From Pseudomonadota bacterium (GTDB lineage Bacteria; Pseudomonadota; Alphaproteobacteria; Sphingomonadales; Sphingomonadaceae): a stretch of 12,178 nucleotides of DNA. Both the position numbers and the translations under genes were made by a program. Every line of letters starts with the position of its first letter. Within the stretch, counting starts at the first letter, position 1. The notes beneath the pieces are model-generated. The model was not told the DNA's origin. It did not search any database and saw only the letters and a list, made by a program, of their open reading frames with translations. The DNA lies in contig JAFAGN010000201.1 in assembly GCA_023422695.1 (NCBI GenBank), forward strand, positions 1 to 12,178, read 5' to 3'. Shown here one piece after another: positions 1 to 6,347 of this stretch.

Positions 1-187
1 CGGCATAAGGGCCGCCCGCCTGGGGGGGGTCTCGTAAGGCGTGGCAAGGGGTCCGCAAAAGGGTTCAAACCACAGCAATTTTTCCCAAATTTCCGCCGTT
101 TCGGAGAAATTCGGAGCTTCGATTTAACCATAGGTTTGGCGCAAATGGCAGGCTTTCACATTCTCCCCAACTTGCCATACTTGTGTC
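1..187. promoter_or_regulatory. Upstream region of the AraC-type regulator
   Basis: No gene is supported here. Positions 60-187 are clearly richer in A/T than the rest of the window, as expected for a promoter region. A direct repeat TTCGGAG (100-106 and 110-116) has copies 10 bp apart, one helical turn. It overlaps an inverted repeat AATTTC (88-93) / GAAATT (106-111). A weak promoter can be drawn as TTTCAC (154-159), 16 bp, CATACT (176-181), which would start transcription at or next to the ATG at 188. AraC-family proteins commonly bind direct repeats near their own promoters, so autoregulation is possible, but this is inference. A run of eight G occurs at 23-30. Confidence 0.35.
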
Positions 188-970
188 ATGGAAGTGGGAG
201 GACTCAGGGTCGCCTCGATCGTCGATCGTATCGAAGGCCCGTCGAAATGGACCGTCGAACGCGACGTCCATCTTCTCTATCTTTATGAGGCGGGAAGCTA
301 CCACTGGCTGGAAACCTGGCTCGACGATCAGCGGACTTCGCTGGGTGATCCATTGCCGGGCGAGATGTGGCTGGCCCCGGCCGGTCGCCGCTATCATGGC
401 GAAGCGAAAGGTGGGGGCGTCCGCTACATTGAGGTTGAAATTCCCGCCACCCGGCTGATCGTGGCGCCGGGTACCCGTGCGCTGGCGGCACATTATGACA
501 TGGCGCTCGCCGCACTGGTGCATGCCTTGGCTGCGGGCGACGCGGCGGCTGCCGATCCGCTGTTGACCATTCTCGCCAAAACGCTGGAGGGGATGGTCGC
601 GCGGCCCGAATCGTCCGCGGTAACGCAGCGCATCAACGACCTGATGGCCTATATCCAGACCCAGCTCGAACTGTCGCTCACCGTTGAGGAAATGGCCGCC
701 GAGGCGGGAATGTCGGTCAACAGTCTGATCGTCCACTTCGCGCGCGCGACCGGTTATACCCCGGCGCAATATATGCTGCGCCAGCGGCTGCGCCGCGCCT
801 GCTGGTTCCTGATGAACCGCCCGTTGTCGGTTGCTGAAATCGCCTTTGCGACCGGCTTTTCGAGCCACGCACATCTGTGCGCGATCTTTCGTCGCAAGCT
901 CGGCATGTCGCCGGGCGAGTGGCGGCGGCGCCACGTATCGGCGGTTCTGCCGCCAGCCTGGGAGGAATAG
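188..970 (+). CDS. AraC-family transcriptional regulator
   Basis: This 260-residue protein is a one-component DNA-binding regulator acting in the cytoplasm. The C-terminal ~100 residues (about 149-248) form the AraC/XylS double helix-turn-helix domain. The first helix-turn-helix lies near 164-186 (LTVEEMAAEAGMSVNSL). The second lies near 213-236 (LSVAEIAFATGFSSHAHL), followed by the family-typical LGMSPGEWRRR at 238-248. The N-terminal ~145 residues look like a beta-rich, cupin-like sensing domain, but no ligand can be named. The start at 188 is the first ATG in the frame and gives a normal family length; no Shine-Dalgarno is visible upstream. The next gene follows after 3 bp and is probably co-transcribed. 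Family assignment is firm; target genes and inducer are unknown. Confidence 0.92.
   Translation: MEVGGLRVASIVDRIEGPSKWTVERDVHLLYLYEAGSYHWLETWLDDQRTSLGDPLPGEMWLAPAGRRYHGEAKGGGVRYIEVEIPATRLIVAPGTRALAAHYDMALAALVHALAAGDAAAADPLLTILAKTLEGMVARPESSAVTQRINDLMAYIQTQLELSLTVEEMAAEAGMSVNSLIVHFARATGYTPAQYMLRQRLRRACWFLMNRPLSVAEIAFATGFSSHAHLCAIFRRKLGMSPGEWRRRHVSAVLPPAWEE
961..966 (+). promoter_or_regulatory. Shine-Dalgarno for the 81-residue membrane protein
   Basis: GGAGGA sits 7 bases before the ATG at 974 and lies inside the last codons of the AraC-type gene. It is the strongest ribosome binding site seen in the window. Its placement means ribosomes finishing the regulator can feed directly into the small gene, and it supports that short ORF as a real gene. 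Confidence 0.75.
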
Positions 971-973
971 CCG

Positions 974-1219
974 ATGTCACACACTGCAATCATGCTGCTG
1001 GCCGGGCTGTCGCTGCTGGTTCTCCTCCGCCTTGCGATCCGCGACGGAGCGCGGGCGACGCGTCTCTTCCTGCTGATGTGGCTGGTGATTTCGATCGGCA
1101 ATCTGCTCGTCGGGGTGCTTTACGCCGGTTATGGCTGGGCCGAGGAAGCCGGGATATGGCTGCTGGTGTTCGGCGCTCCAGCCACGGCGGCGTTGATCGC
1201 GCGCCGTTTCCTGCGCTAA
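974..1219 (+). CDS. Small hydrophobic membrane protein, unknown function
   Basis: This 81-residue protein is predicted to have three short membrane segments, at about residues 5-21, 31-52 and 57-75. Basic residues (RDGARATR) lie in the first loop and a basic tail (RRFLR) ends the protein. I recognise no catalytic motif or named family. It starts 3 bp after the AraC-type regulator, behind a strong GGAGGA site, so the two are almost certainly one transcriptional unit and may act together. Its TAA stop (1217-1219) overlaps the TAG stop of the convergent gene on the other strand. The ribosome site and hydrophobic pattern make it credible as a gene; function is unknown. Confidence 0.75.
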   Translation: MSHTAIMLLAGLSLLVLLRLAIRDGARATRLFLLMWLVISIGNLLVGVLYAGYGWAEEAGIWLLVFGAPATAALIARRFLR

Positions 1220-1638
1220 TTTTCAGGGCGGAGCAGGCAGCCGCTAACCCCGGCATAGCGCGCGCTGCGCGATGCCAGCAGCGGGACGCTGCCGGTGACC
1301 GTCTTGGTCGGCGGGTCTTCGCTCAGCGATACCATCTCCATCCCTGGCTCGAAATCGCTTTGGCAGCTCTCCAGGCTGCGCCCCTGGACATAACGGCACG
1401 AACAGCCGACGCGCGCCGCATAGGCCGACCCGAGTTCGGCCTGTGCCTTGAACGACGGGAATTTCCAGATAGCGAAGATGGCGAACAGCACAGCGATCAC
1501 CAGCGCCCACGGCAGGCATCCGCCCCAGCGACTGGGCCTTTTGCGCGGCGTCGGCGGCGGAGCGGCCGGTGTTTGGGGCGGTGGGGCCACACTTGGCGTC
1601 TCGCCCGTTGAAGGACCGGTCGGGTTGGTGCTAGTCAC
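1216..1638 (-). CDS. Single-pass membrane protein with cysteine-containing extracytoplasmic domain
   Basis: This 140-residue protein has three parts. Residues 1-35 are Pro/Thr-rich, low complexity and end in a basic patch (PRKRPSR). One membrane helix spans about residues 42-60 (LPWALVIAVLFAIFAIWKF). The C-terminal ~78-residue domain carries cysteines at 79, 81, 92 and 134. The basic patch before the helix suggests the C-terminal domain is in the periplasm, where the four cysteines could form two disulfides; the segment GCSCRYVQGRSLESC is the most distinctive part. I do not recognise a named family. The start is GTG at 1638, with an in-frame TGA just upstream; a second GTG at codon 17 (about 1590) is possible. 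It is divergent from the serine hydrolase, 7 bp away, and convergent with the small membrane gene. Confidence 0.72.
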   Translation of the reverse strand: MTSTNPTGPSTGETPSVAPPPQTPAAPPPTPRKRPSRWGGCLPWALVIAVLFAIFAIWKFPSFKAQAELGSAYAARVGCSCRYVQGRSLESCQSDFEPGMEMVSLSEDPPTKTVTGSVPLLASRSARYAGVSGCLLRPEN

Positions 1639-1645
1639 TCATCCC

Positions 1646-2803
1646 ATGATCACGAAAAAACGGCTGCTGGCAAGTGCCGCTCTCGCGATGCTCGGCGCCT
1701 GGTCGCTGAGCCAGGCGGCGGGGCAGGGCAATATGGCGCCCGCGGCGCCTGCACCCAAATTCGGCGCTTCGCTCGACGGGGTTCCAGCGGTCGAGACGCC
1801 GCAGCCGCTGCCCGCGCTACCCGCCGCGATCAAGGCGCGCGCCGACGCCTTGTTCGTCGATGCCGAGGATGTCGGTCAGACGCGCGCGCTGCTGGTGCTG
1901 CGCGACGGCGAGCCGATCTACGAACGCTATGCCGCGGGTTTTGGACCGGACACCAAACTGATCAGCTGGTCGATGGCGAAAAGCATCACCGCGGTGCTGA
2001 CGGGATTCCTGGTGGCCGATGGCCAATTGGCGCTCGACGGACCCGCGCCGGTTGCGGCGTGGCAGCGCAGCGGCGATCCGCGCGGCGCGATCACGCTCAA
2101 GCATCTGCTTCATATGTCGGCGGGGCTTGAGCATATCGAAAATGGCGATCCGATATGGCGCGGGGACACCGTCGATATGTTGTTCGGTCCCGGTGCTCCC
2201 GATATGGCGGGTTTTGCCGAGGCAAAGCCCGCGGCGGCGCAGCCGGGCGAGGTGTTCAACTACAGTTCGGCGACCAGCGTCATTCTGGCGGACATATTGG
2301 CCGACACGTTGACACCCTCGCAAAGTCCCGCGGCGCGGCGCGATGCGATGCGCGAGTTCATCCAGGGCCGCCTGGTCGAGCCGCTCGGCATGACCAGTCT
2401 GGCCCCCGAATTCGACGCCAGCGGCACAATGATCGGCGGATCGATCATGCACGCCACCGCGCGCGACTATGCCCGCTTCGGCGAGTTTCTGCGCAACCAC
2501 GGCGTCGTCAACGGTCAGCGGCTGCTCCCCGAAAGCTGGATGAATTTCATGCTGAGCCCGTCGGCGAACGACGGGGGTTATGGCGGACACATCTGGCTCA
2601 ATCGCCGCCGTCCGGCGGGAGCGCAGCCCGCGCTCTGGCCCGATCGCGGGCCAAACGACCTGTTCGCCTGCATCGGCCATCAGGGCCAATATATCATCGT
2701 CTCCCCGTCGCAGCGTGTGACGATCGTCCGGCTGGGGGTGACCAAGAGCGACCAGTTTACCGCGCTGCGCCGTCACCTCGCGGACCTGACGGCCGCCTTA
2801 TAG
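1646..2803 (+). CDS. Exported serine hydrolase, beta-lactamase/6-aminohexanoate-dimer hydrolase-like
   Basis: This 385-residue protein belongs to the beta-lactamase-like serine hydrolases (class C/NylB/EstB type), which hydrolyse amides or esters via an acyl-enzyme. Residues 1 to about 26 look like a signal peptide (basic MITKKR, then a hydrophobic stretch ending SQAAG), so it probably acts in the periplasm or outside the cell. A Pro/Ala-rich linker follows. Catalytic elements visible are S109-M-A-K112 (the SxxK nucleophile motif), Y206-S-S (the YxN/YSS tyrosine), and a late GHQGQ segment in the place of the KTG motif, as in NylB-like enzymes. Nothing identifies the substrate, and a role in antibiotic resistance should not be assumed. 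ATG 1646 is chosen because it gives a signal peptide; a longer reading would run antisense through the neighbouring gene. No good Shine-Dalgarno is visible. Confidence 0.88.
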   Translation: MITKKRLLASAALAMLGAWSLSQAAGQGNMAPAAPAPKFGASLDGVPAVETPQPLPALPAAIKARADALFVDAEDVGQTRALLVLRDGEPIYERYAAGFGPDTKLISWSMAKSITAVLTGFLVADGQLALDGPAPVAAWQRSGDPRGAITLKHLLHMSAGLEHIENGDPIWRGDTVDMLFGPGAPDMAGFAEAKPAAAQPGEVFNYSSATSVILADILADTLTPSQSPAARRDAMREFIQGRLVEPLGMTSLAPEFDASGTMIGGSIMHATARDYARFGEFLRNHGVVNGQRLLPESWMNFMLSPSANDGGYGGHIWLNRRRPAGAQPALWPDRGPNDLFACIGHQGQYIIVSPSQRVTIVRLGVTKSDQFTALRRHLADLTAAL

Positions 2804-3631
2804 CAGGAAGTCGCCGACCAGCGTCGTGACGCAGCGGCCGGTCAGTTCGACCATGTCGCCGTCGAGGCGGCAGCCGACATGGCCGCCGCGCGCGCTTGCC
2901 TGATAGGCGGCGAAATTGTCGCGTCCGAGCCGCGCCGCCCAATAGGGCGTCAGCACGCTATGCGCCGAGCCCGTCACGGGATCCTCGTCGATCCCGGCGC
3001 CGGGCGCGAAACAACGGCTGACGACATCGGCGCCCGACGGGTCGTCATCGCCGGGCGCGGTGGCGATATAGAGCACATCGCCGCCATCCTTGAGCGCGCG
3101 GAAATCAGGCGCCAGCGCGCGGACGCTGGCGGCGTCGCGATAGGCGATGATCGCATAGCCGTCCGGATGCCACTGCGTCTCGACCGGATCGCCGCCGACG
3201 GCGCGGACGATATCGGGCATCGCTTTGGCCGCCGGCGGATAGGCGGGCAGCATCATGCGATACCCCGCGTCCTCGCCCTCGTCGCCAAGAACCCGCGCGA
3301 CCTGCAAAATGCCCGCCTTGCGGGTACGAAAGCGCATGTCCTGACGCCATGGCGCCGCCGACAGCAGCACATGGCCGCTGGCGAGCGTCGCGTGGCCGCA
3401 CAGCGCGACCTCGACCGTCGGGGTGAACCAGCGCAGCTCATAATCGGCCTCGCCACTCTCGTCGGGAACGAGGAAGGCGGTTTCGGCGAGATTATTCTCG
3501 GCCGCAATCGCTTGCAGCACGCCATCGCCCAGCCATTCCTCCAGCGGCATGACTGCGGCGGGGTTGCCGGTGAACGGCCGGCTGGCAAAGGCATCGACCT
3601 GACTGATCGGCAGGCGCCGCGCCGCGCTCAT
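2798..3631 (-). CDS. PhzF-family isomerase/epimerase-like protein
   Basis: This 277-residue protein is a full-length member of the PhzF superfamily, which has a two-lobed diaminopimelate-epimerase fold. Family landmarks are FTGNPAAV (20-27), NNLAET with the catalytic-position glutamate E50, RWFTPTVEVALCGHAT (67-82), and DPVTGSAH (217-224) in the second lobe. PhzF proper isomerises an intermediate of phenazine synthesis, but most relatives have no known substrate and no other phenazine genes are present, so the gene symbol is withheld. Its ATG (3631-3629) overlaps the TGA of pdxH (3630-3628) as ATGA, indicating translational coupling. Its TAA stop (2800-2798) overlaps the end of the convergent hydrolase gene by 6 bp. 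Confidence 0.9.
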   Translation of the reverse strand: MSAARRLPISQVDAFASRPFTGNPAAVMPLEEWLGDGVLQAIAAENNLAETAFLVPDESGEADYELRWFTPTVEVALCGHATLASGHVLLSAAPWRQDMRFRTRKAGILQVARVLGDEGEDAGYRMMLPAYPPAAKAMPDIVRAVGGDPVETQWHPDGYAIIAYRDAASVRALAPDFRALKDGGDVLYIATAPGDDDPSGADVVSRCFAPGAGIDEDPVTGSAHSVLTPYWAARLGRDNFAAYQASARGGHVGCRLDGDMVELTGRCVTTLVGDFLL

Positions 3632-4206
3632 GGATAGAGCATCCCGCTCGACCAGCCGTTGCCCGCGCGGGTATAAACAGTGCGTTCGTGCAGCCGGTGC
3701 GCGCGGTCCTGCCAGAATTCGATGCGCTCCGGGGTGACTCGCCAGCCCGACCAGCGCGGTGGGCGCGGCACATCCTGTCCCGCGAACCGCGCCTGCATGT
3801 CGGCAAAGCGTGCCTCGAACGTCGCGCGGTCGGCCAGCGGGCGCGACTGGTCGCTGGCCCATGCGCCAAGCTGGCTGTCGCGGCTGCGCGTTGCGAAATA
3901 AGCGTCGGCGGTGGCGTCGTCGACCGGCGCCACCGGCCCTTCGATGCGGATCTGCCGTCGCAGCGATTTCCAGTGAAACAGCAGCGCGACATGCGGATTG
4001 GCCGCCAGCTCGCCGCCCTTTCGGCTGTCGAGATTGGTGTAAAAGACAAACCCGTGAGGACCATGGCCCTTGAGTAGCACCATGCGCAGCGAGGGATGGC
4101 CGTCGGGCGTCGTCGTTGCGAGCGCCATGGCATTGGCATCGTTCGGCTCGCTGGTGCGTGCCTCGGCAAACCAAGCGTCGAACAGGGCAAAGGGGGCGTC
4201 TGTCAT
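3628..4206 (-). CDS. pdxH: Pyridoxamine 5'-phosphate oxidase
   Basis: This 192-residue FMN enzyme oxidises pyridoxamine or pyridoxine 5'-phosphate to pyridoxal 5'-phosphate, the last step of B6 synthesis and salvage, in the cytoplasm. The FMN-binding split barrel is visible in RMVLLKG (41-47), FVFYTNLDSRKG (53-64) and FHWKSLRRQIRIEG (78-90). The C-terminal signature runs WSGWRVTPERIEFWQDRAHRLHER (about 152-175), with the substrate-binding Arg/His at R171 and H173, and the protein ends MLYP. ATG 4206 is preferred because the product then begins MTDAPFALF, like relatives; an in-frame ATG at 4218 would add four residues. It is the first gene of an operon with the PhzF-family gene and divergent from the DnaJ gene across 125 bp. 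Confidence 0.95.
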   Translation of the reverse strand: MTDAPFALFDAWFAEARTSEPNDANAMALATTTPDGHPSLRMVLLKGHGPHGFVFYTNLDSRKGGELAANPHVALLFHWKSLRRQIRIEGPVAPVDDATADAYFATRSRDSQLGAWASDQSRPLADRATFEARFADMQARFAGQDVPRPPRWSGWRVTPERIEFWQDRAHRLHERTVYTRAGNGWSSGMLYP

Positions 4207-4249
4207 GCCCGCGGTCATACTGCCGCGCAGGGCAACGCGAAAGGCGGAA

Positions 4250-4278
4250 CTTGACCGCTTTGCGACACATTCCCACAT
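4250..4278 (+). promoter_or_regulatory. Possible heat-shock (sigma-32-like) promoter before the DnaJ gene
   Basis: CTTGACC (4250-4256), a 16-bp spacer and CCACAT (4273-4278) resemble the known sigma-32 pattern CTTGAAA / CCCCATNT. They also loosely fit a housekeeping TTGACC -35 box with a poor -10. Transcription would begin near 4285, giving a leader of about 45 bases to the ATG at 4332. The site lies in the only sizeable gap upstream of the six-gene + strand run. This is pattern matching by eye. Confidence 0.4.
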
Positions 4279-4322
4279 CGACGCGCAATCGGGCCTTCCC
4301 GGCCAATCACTTATCGGGCTAC

Positions 4323-4326
4323 AGGA
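4323..4326 (+). promoter_or_regulatory. Shine-Dalgarno deciding the DnaJ start
   Basis: AGGA lies 5 bases before the ATG at 4332. It supports that start over longer in-frame readings reaching back to about 4116, which would run antisense through the start of pdxH. Confidence 0.6.
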
Positions 4327-4331
4327 ACAAA

Positions 4332-5264
4332 ATGGCAGATCCCTATTCCACCCTGGGCGTCGCAAAGGGCGCAAGCGAAGCGGAAATCAAATCCGCATAC
4401 CGCAAGCTCGCCAAGGAATTGCACCCCGACAAGAACAAGGACAATCCGAAGGCGTCGGAGAAATTTTCCGAGGTCACGCGGGCTTATGACATCCTGTCTG
4501 ACAAGACCAAGCGCGCGCAGTTTGACCGCGGGGAAATTGACGGCGACGGCAATCCCGCGATGCCGTTCGGCTATGGCGGCGGCGGTGGTTTTCGCGGCGA
4601 CCAGCGCACCGGGCCGGGCGGTTTCAGCGGCTTTGGCAACGAAGGCGCCGATTTCGGCGACATATTCGAAGGGCTGTTCGGGCGCGGTGGCGGCGCCGCG
4701 GGGGGCGGATTCGGCGGCTTTGGCGGACGCAGCGCGCCGCCGCAAAAGGGCGCCAATGTCGCCTATCGCCTGACCGTGTCGTTCGTCGACGCGGCGACGC
4801 AGGCGCCGCAGCGGATCACGCTGGCCGATGGGGGCACGATCGACTTGAAGCTACCCGCAGGGGTCGAAACCGGCACCCAGATGCGGCTGGCGGGCAAGGG
4901 GCAGGCGGGGCCGGGCGGCACCGGCGATGGCATCGTGACGATCACCGTTCGCGACCATCCGTTTTTCGTGCGCGAGGGCGCCAATATCCGCCTCGACCTG
5001 CCGATTACGCTGGACGAGGCGGTCAAGGGCGCCAAGATCAAGGTGCCGACGGTCGATGGCCCGGTAATGCTATCGATCCCGGCGGGATCGACGTCGGGGA
5101 AGGTCATGCGCTTGAAAGGCAAGGGGTTCAGCGACAAAGGCGGCGGCCGCGGCGACCAGCTGGTGCGCTTGATGATCGACCTGCCCGCCGACGATGGCGC
5201 GCTGTCGGCGCTCCTCGGCGACTGGACCGATCCGCGCGCCGTTCGGGCCGACCTTGGCGTGTGA
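4332..5264 (+). CDS. DnaJ-like (CbpA-type) Hsp40 co-chaperone
   Basis: This 310-residue Hsp40 stimulates DnaK ATPase activity and delivers unfolded clients, in the cytoplasm. The J domain occupies about residues 3-68 and has the essential HPD motif at 31-33 and the helix sequence AYRKLAKELHPDKN. A Gly/Phe-rich linker follows (about 75-135), with strings of glycine and repeats of the GFGGF type. The C-terminal client-binding beta domains run from about 140 to 300 (LPAGVETGTQMRLAGKG, IPAGSTSGKVMRLKGKG). There are no CxxCxGxG zinc repeats, so this is a class B protein like CbpA, not the main DnaJ. It starts at ATG 4332 behind AGGA, heads the six-gene + strand run, and is followed by the YihY gene after 3 bp. 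Confidence 0.92.
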   Translation: MADPYSTLGVAKGASEAEIKSAYRKLAKELHPDKNKDNPKASEKFSEVTRAYDILSDKTKRAQFDRGEIDGDGNPAMPFGYGGGGGFRGDQRTGPGGFSGFGNEGADFGDIFEGLFGRGGGAAGGGFGGFGGRSAPPQKGANVAYRLTVSFVDAATQAPQRITLADGGTIDLKLPAGVETGTQMRLAGKGQAGPGGTGDGIVTITVRDHPFFVREGANIRLDLPITLDEAVKGAKIKVPTVDGPVMLSIPAGSTSGKVMRLKGKGFSDKGGGRGDQLVRLMIDLPADDGALSALLGDWTDPRAVRADLGV

Positions 5265-5267
5265 TGC

Positions 5268-6347
5268 GTGACCGAAGCGCGTGATCAAAAGGCGGCGGAT
5301 GCGCTGGCCAGACAGGTCGCCGAAGAGGTCGGCAAAGAGTTTCTGGCCGAGGGACATTCGCCGCATTCGCCCGAGGCGCGCGCCGAGCGTGCCAAGCGGA
5401 TCAAATTGCGCGCGCGGGCGCAGGGGATGCTCGACGCCGGTCGCCAGCGGCTCGGTCCCGGGACGCGGATCTTTCACATCGTTCGCCGCGTCGTCGTCGG
5501 GACTTATACCGACGGCTTTATCCACGCCGGCAATCTCGCCTATCTGGCGCTGATCGCGCTCTTTCCCTTTTTCATCCTGCTCGCCGCCGCCTTTTCGCTG
5601 ATCGGCGGCAGCGTCGGCGGCGAGGCGGCGATCGAGGCGGTGTTTTCGACGATGCCGCCTTCGGTCGCCAACGCGCTGGCAGGGCCGATCCGCGAGGTCA
5701 TGACCGCACGCACCGGCATTTTCCTGTGGCTTGGCGCCTTGGTGGCGCTGTGGACCGTGGGCAGCCTGATCGAAACGGTGCGCGACATTCTGCGCCGTGC
5801 CTATGGCACCCATTTCAGCAAAGGGTTTTTCCATTACCGGCTGCTGTCGATCGGCATCATTACCGGCGCGGTCGTGCTGATGCTGTTGTCGTTCAGCATG
5901 CAGGTGCTGATCGTCGGGGTCGAACAGTTCGTCAGCCGTGTGCTGCCCGAACAATATCAGGCGCTGGGCGTGGTCGCGATTTCGCGCGGCGTGTCGGGGC
6001 TGGGCCTGTTCCTTGCCATCTATATGCTGTTCTACAGCCTTACCCCTTCGAAATACCGGCGGCTGAAGCAATGCCCGAAATGGCCAGGAGCGCTGTTCAC
6101 GACGCTGTGGTGGATCGGCGTCACGCTGGCGCTGCCGCCGCTGCTCGCCAGCCTGCTCAGCTATGATGCAACCTATGGCAGCCTTGCCGGCGTCATGGTC
6201 GCGCTGTTCTTTTTCTACCTCGTCGGATTGGGTATGGTGATGGGCGCCGAACTCAACGCCGCACTCGTCGAGGTTGAGGATTTGGGCCACGACGCTATTG
6301 GGCGCATCGACGATGTAATATTGGCAAAGGCCGGAGACGAACAATGA
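5268..6347 (+). CDS. YihY/BrkB-family inner-membrane protein
   Basis: This 359-residue multi-pass membrane protein belongs to the YihY/virulence factor BrkB family, historically mislabelled ribonuclease BN; its biochemical role is unsettled. A charged cytoplasmic N terminus of about 75 residues precedes roughly six membrane segments, near residues 90-113, 149-170, 191-215, 236-258, 275-297 and 304-328. Family hallmarks are GNLAYLALIALFPFF (88-102) and YGSLAGVMVALFFFYLVGLG (303-322), followed by MGAELNAAL (325-333). The start is GTG at 5268, 3 bp after the DnaJ stop; an ATG at 5264 runs straight into a stop in another frame. A later start at Met54 is possible because the first ~50 residues are poorly constrained. 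Its TGA overlaps the fabI ATG (ATGA), indicating coupling. Confidence 0.9.
   Translation: MTEARDQKAADALARQVAEEVGKEFLAEGHSPHSPEARAERAKRIKLRARAQGMLDAGRQRLGPGTRIFHIVRRVVVGTYTDGFIHAGNLAYLALIALFPFFILLAAAFSLIGGSVGGEAAIEAVFSTMPPSVANALAGPIREVMTARTGIFLWLGALVALWTVGSLIETVRDILRRAYGTHFSKGFFHYRLLSIGIITGAVVLMLLSFSMQVLIVGVEQFVSRVLPEQYQALGVVAISRGVSGLGLFLAIYMLFYSLTPSKYRRLKQCPKWPGALFTTLWWIGVTLALPPLLASLLSYDATYGSLAGVMVALFFFYLVGLGMVMGAELNAALVEVEDLGHDAIGRIDDVILAKAGDEQ
6333..6336 (+). promoter_or_regulatory. Shine-Dalgarno for fabI
   Basis: GGAG lies 7 bases before the fabI ATG at 6344, within the last codons of the YihY gene. Together with the ATGA overlap it argues for coupled translation of the membrane protein and FabI. 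Confidence 0.6.

Noticed and set aside
1..288. Open + strand frame from the left edge that could be the end of an upstream gene
   Set aside because: It has no recognisable protein content, runs into the AraC-type gene in another frame, and crosses the A/T-rich regulatory stretch.
65..934. Long - strand open frame (289 residues) opposite the AraC-type gene
   Set aside because: It is a high-GC shadow: its product is Arg/His/Gln-rich with no recognisable domain, while the + strand product has a clear AraC domain.
1448..1645. N-terminal extension of the serine hydrolase from an earlier in-frame ATG
   Set aside because: It would cover most of the opposing gene and bury the signal peptide; the extra residues look like an antisense reading of a Pro-rich region.
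2798..3631. PhzF-family gene as part of a phenazine biosynthesis cluster
   Set aside because: No other phenazine gene is nearby; the neighbours are pdxH and a serine hydrolase.
4207..4374. N-terminal extension of pdxH to an in-frame ATG at 4374
   Set aside because: The extra residues do not resemble PdxH and would overlap the DnaJ start and its Shine-Dalgarno.
4641..4745. Gly-rich repetitive DNA in the DnaJ gene as a possible repeat element
   Set aside because: It is explained by the Gly/Phe linker typical of Hsp40 proteins.
5070..6344. 424-residue - strand frame opposite the YihY gene
   Set aside because: The product is rich in Gln, Arg, Asp and His with no domain, as expected when a high-GC membrane protein gene is read antisense.
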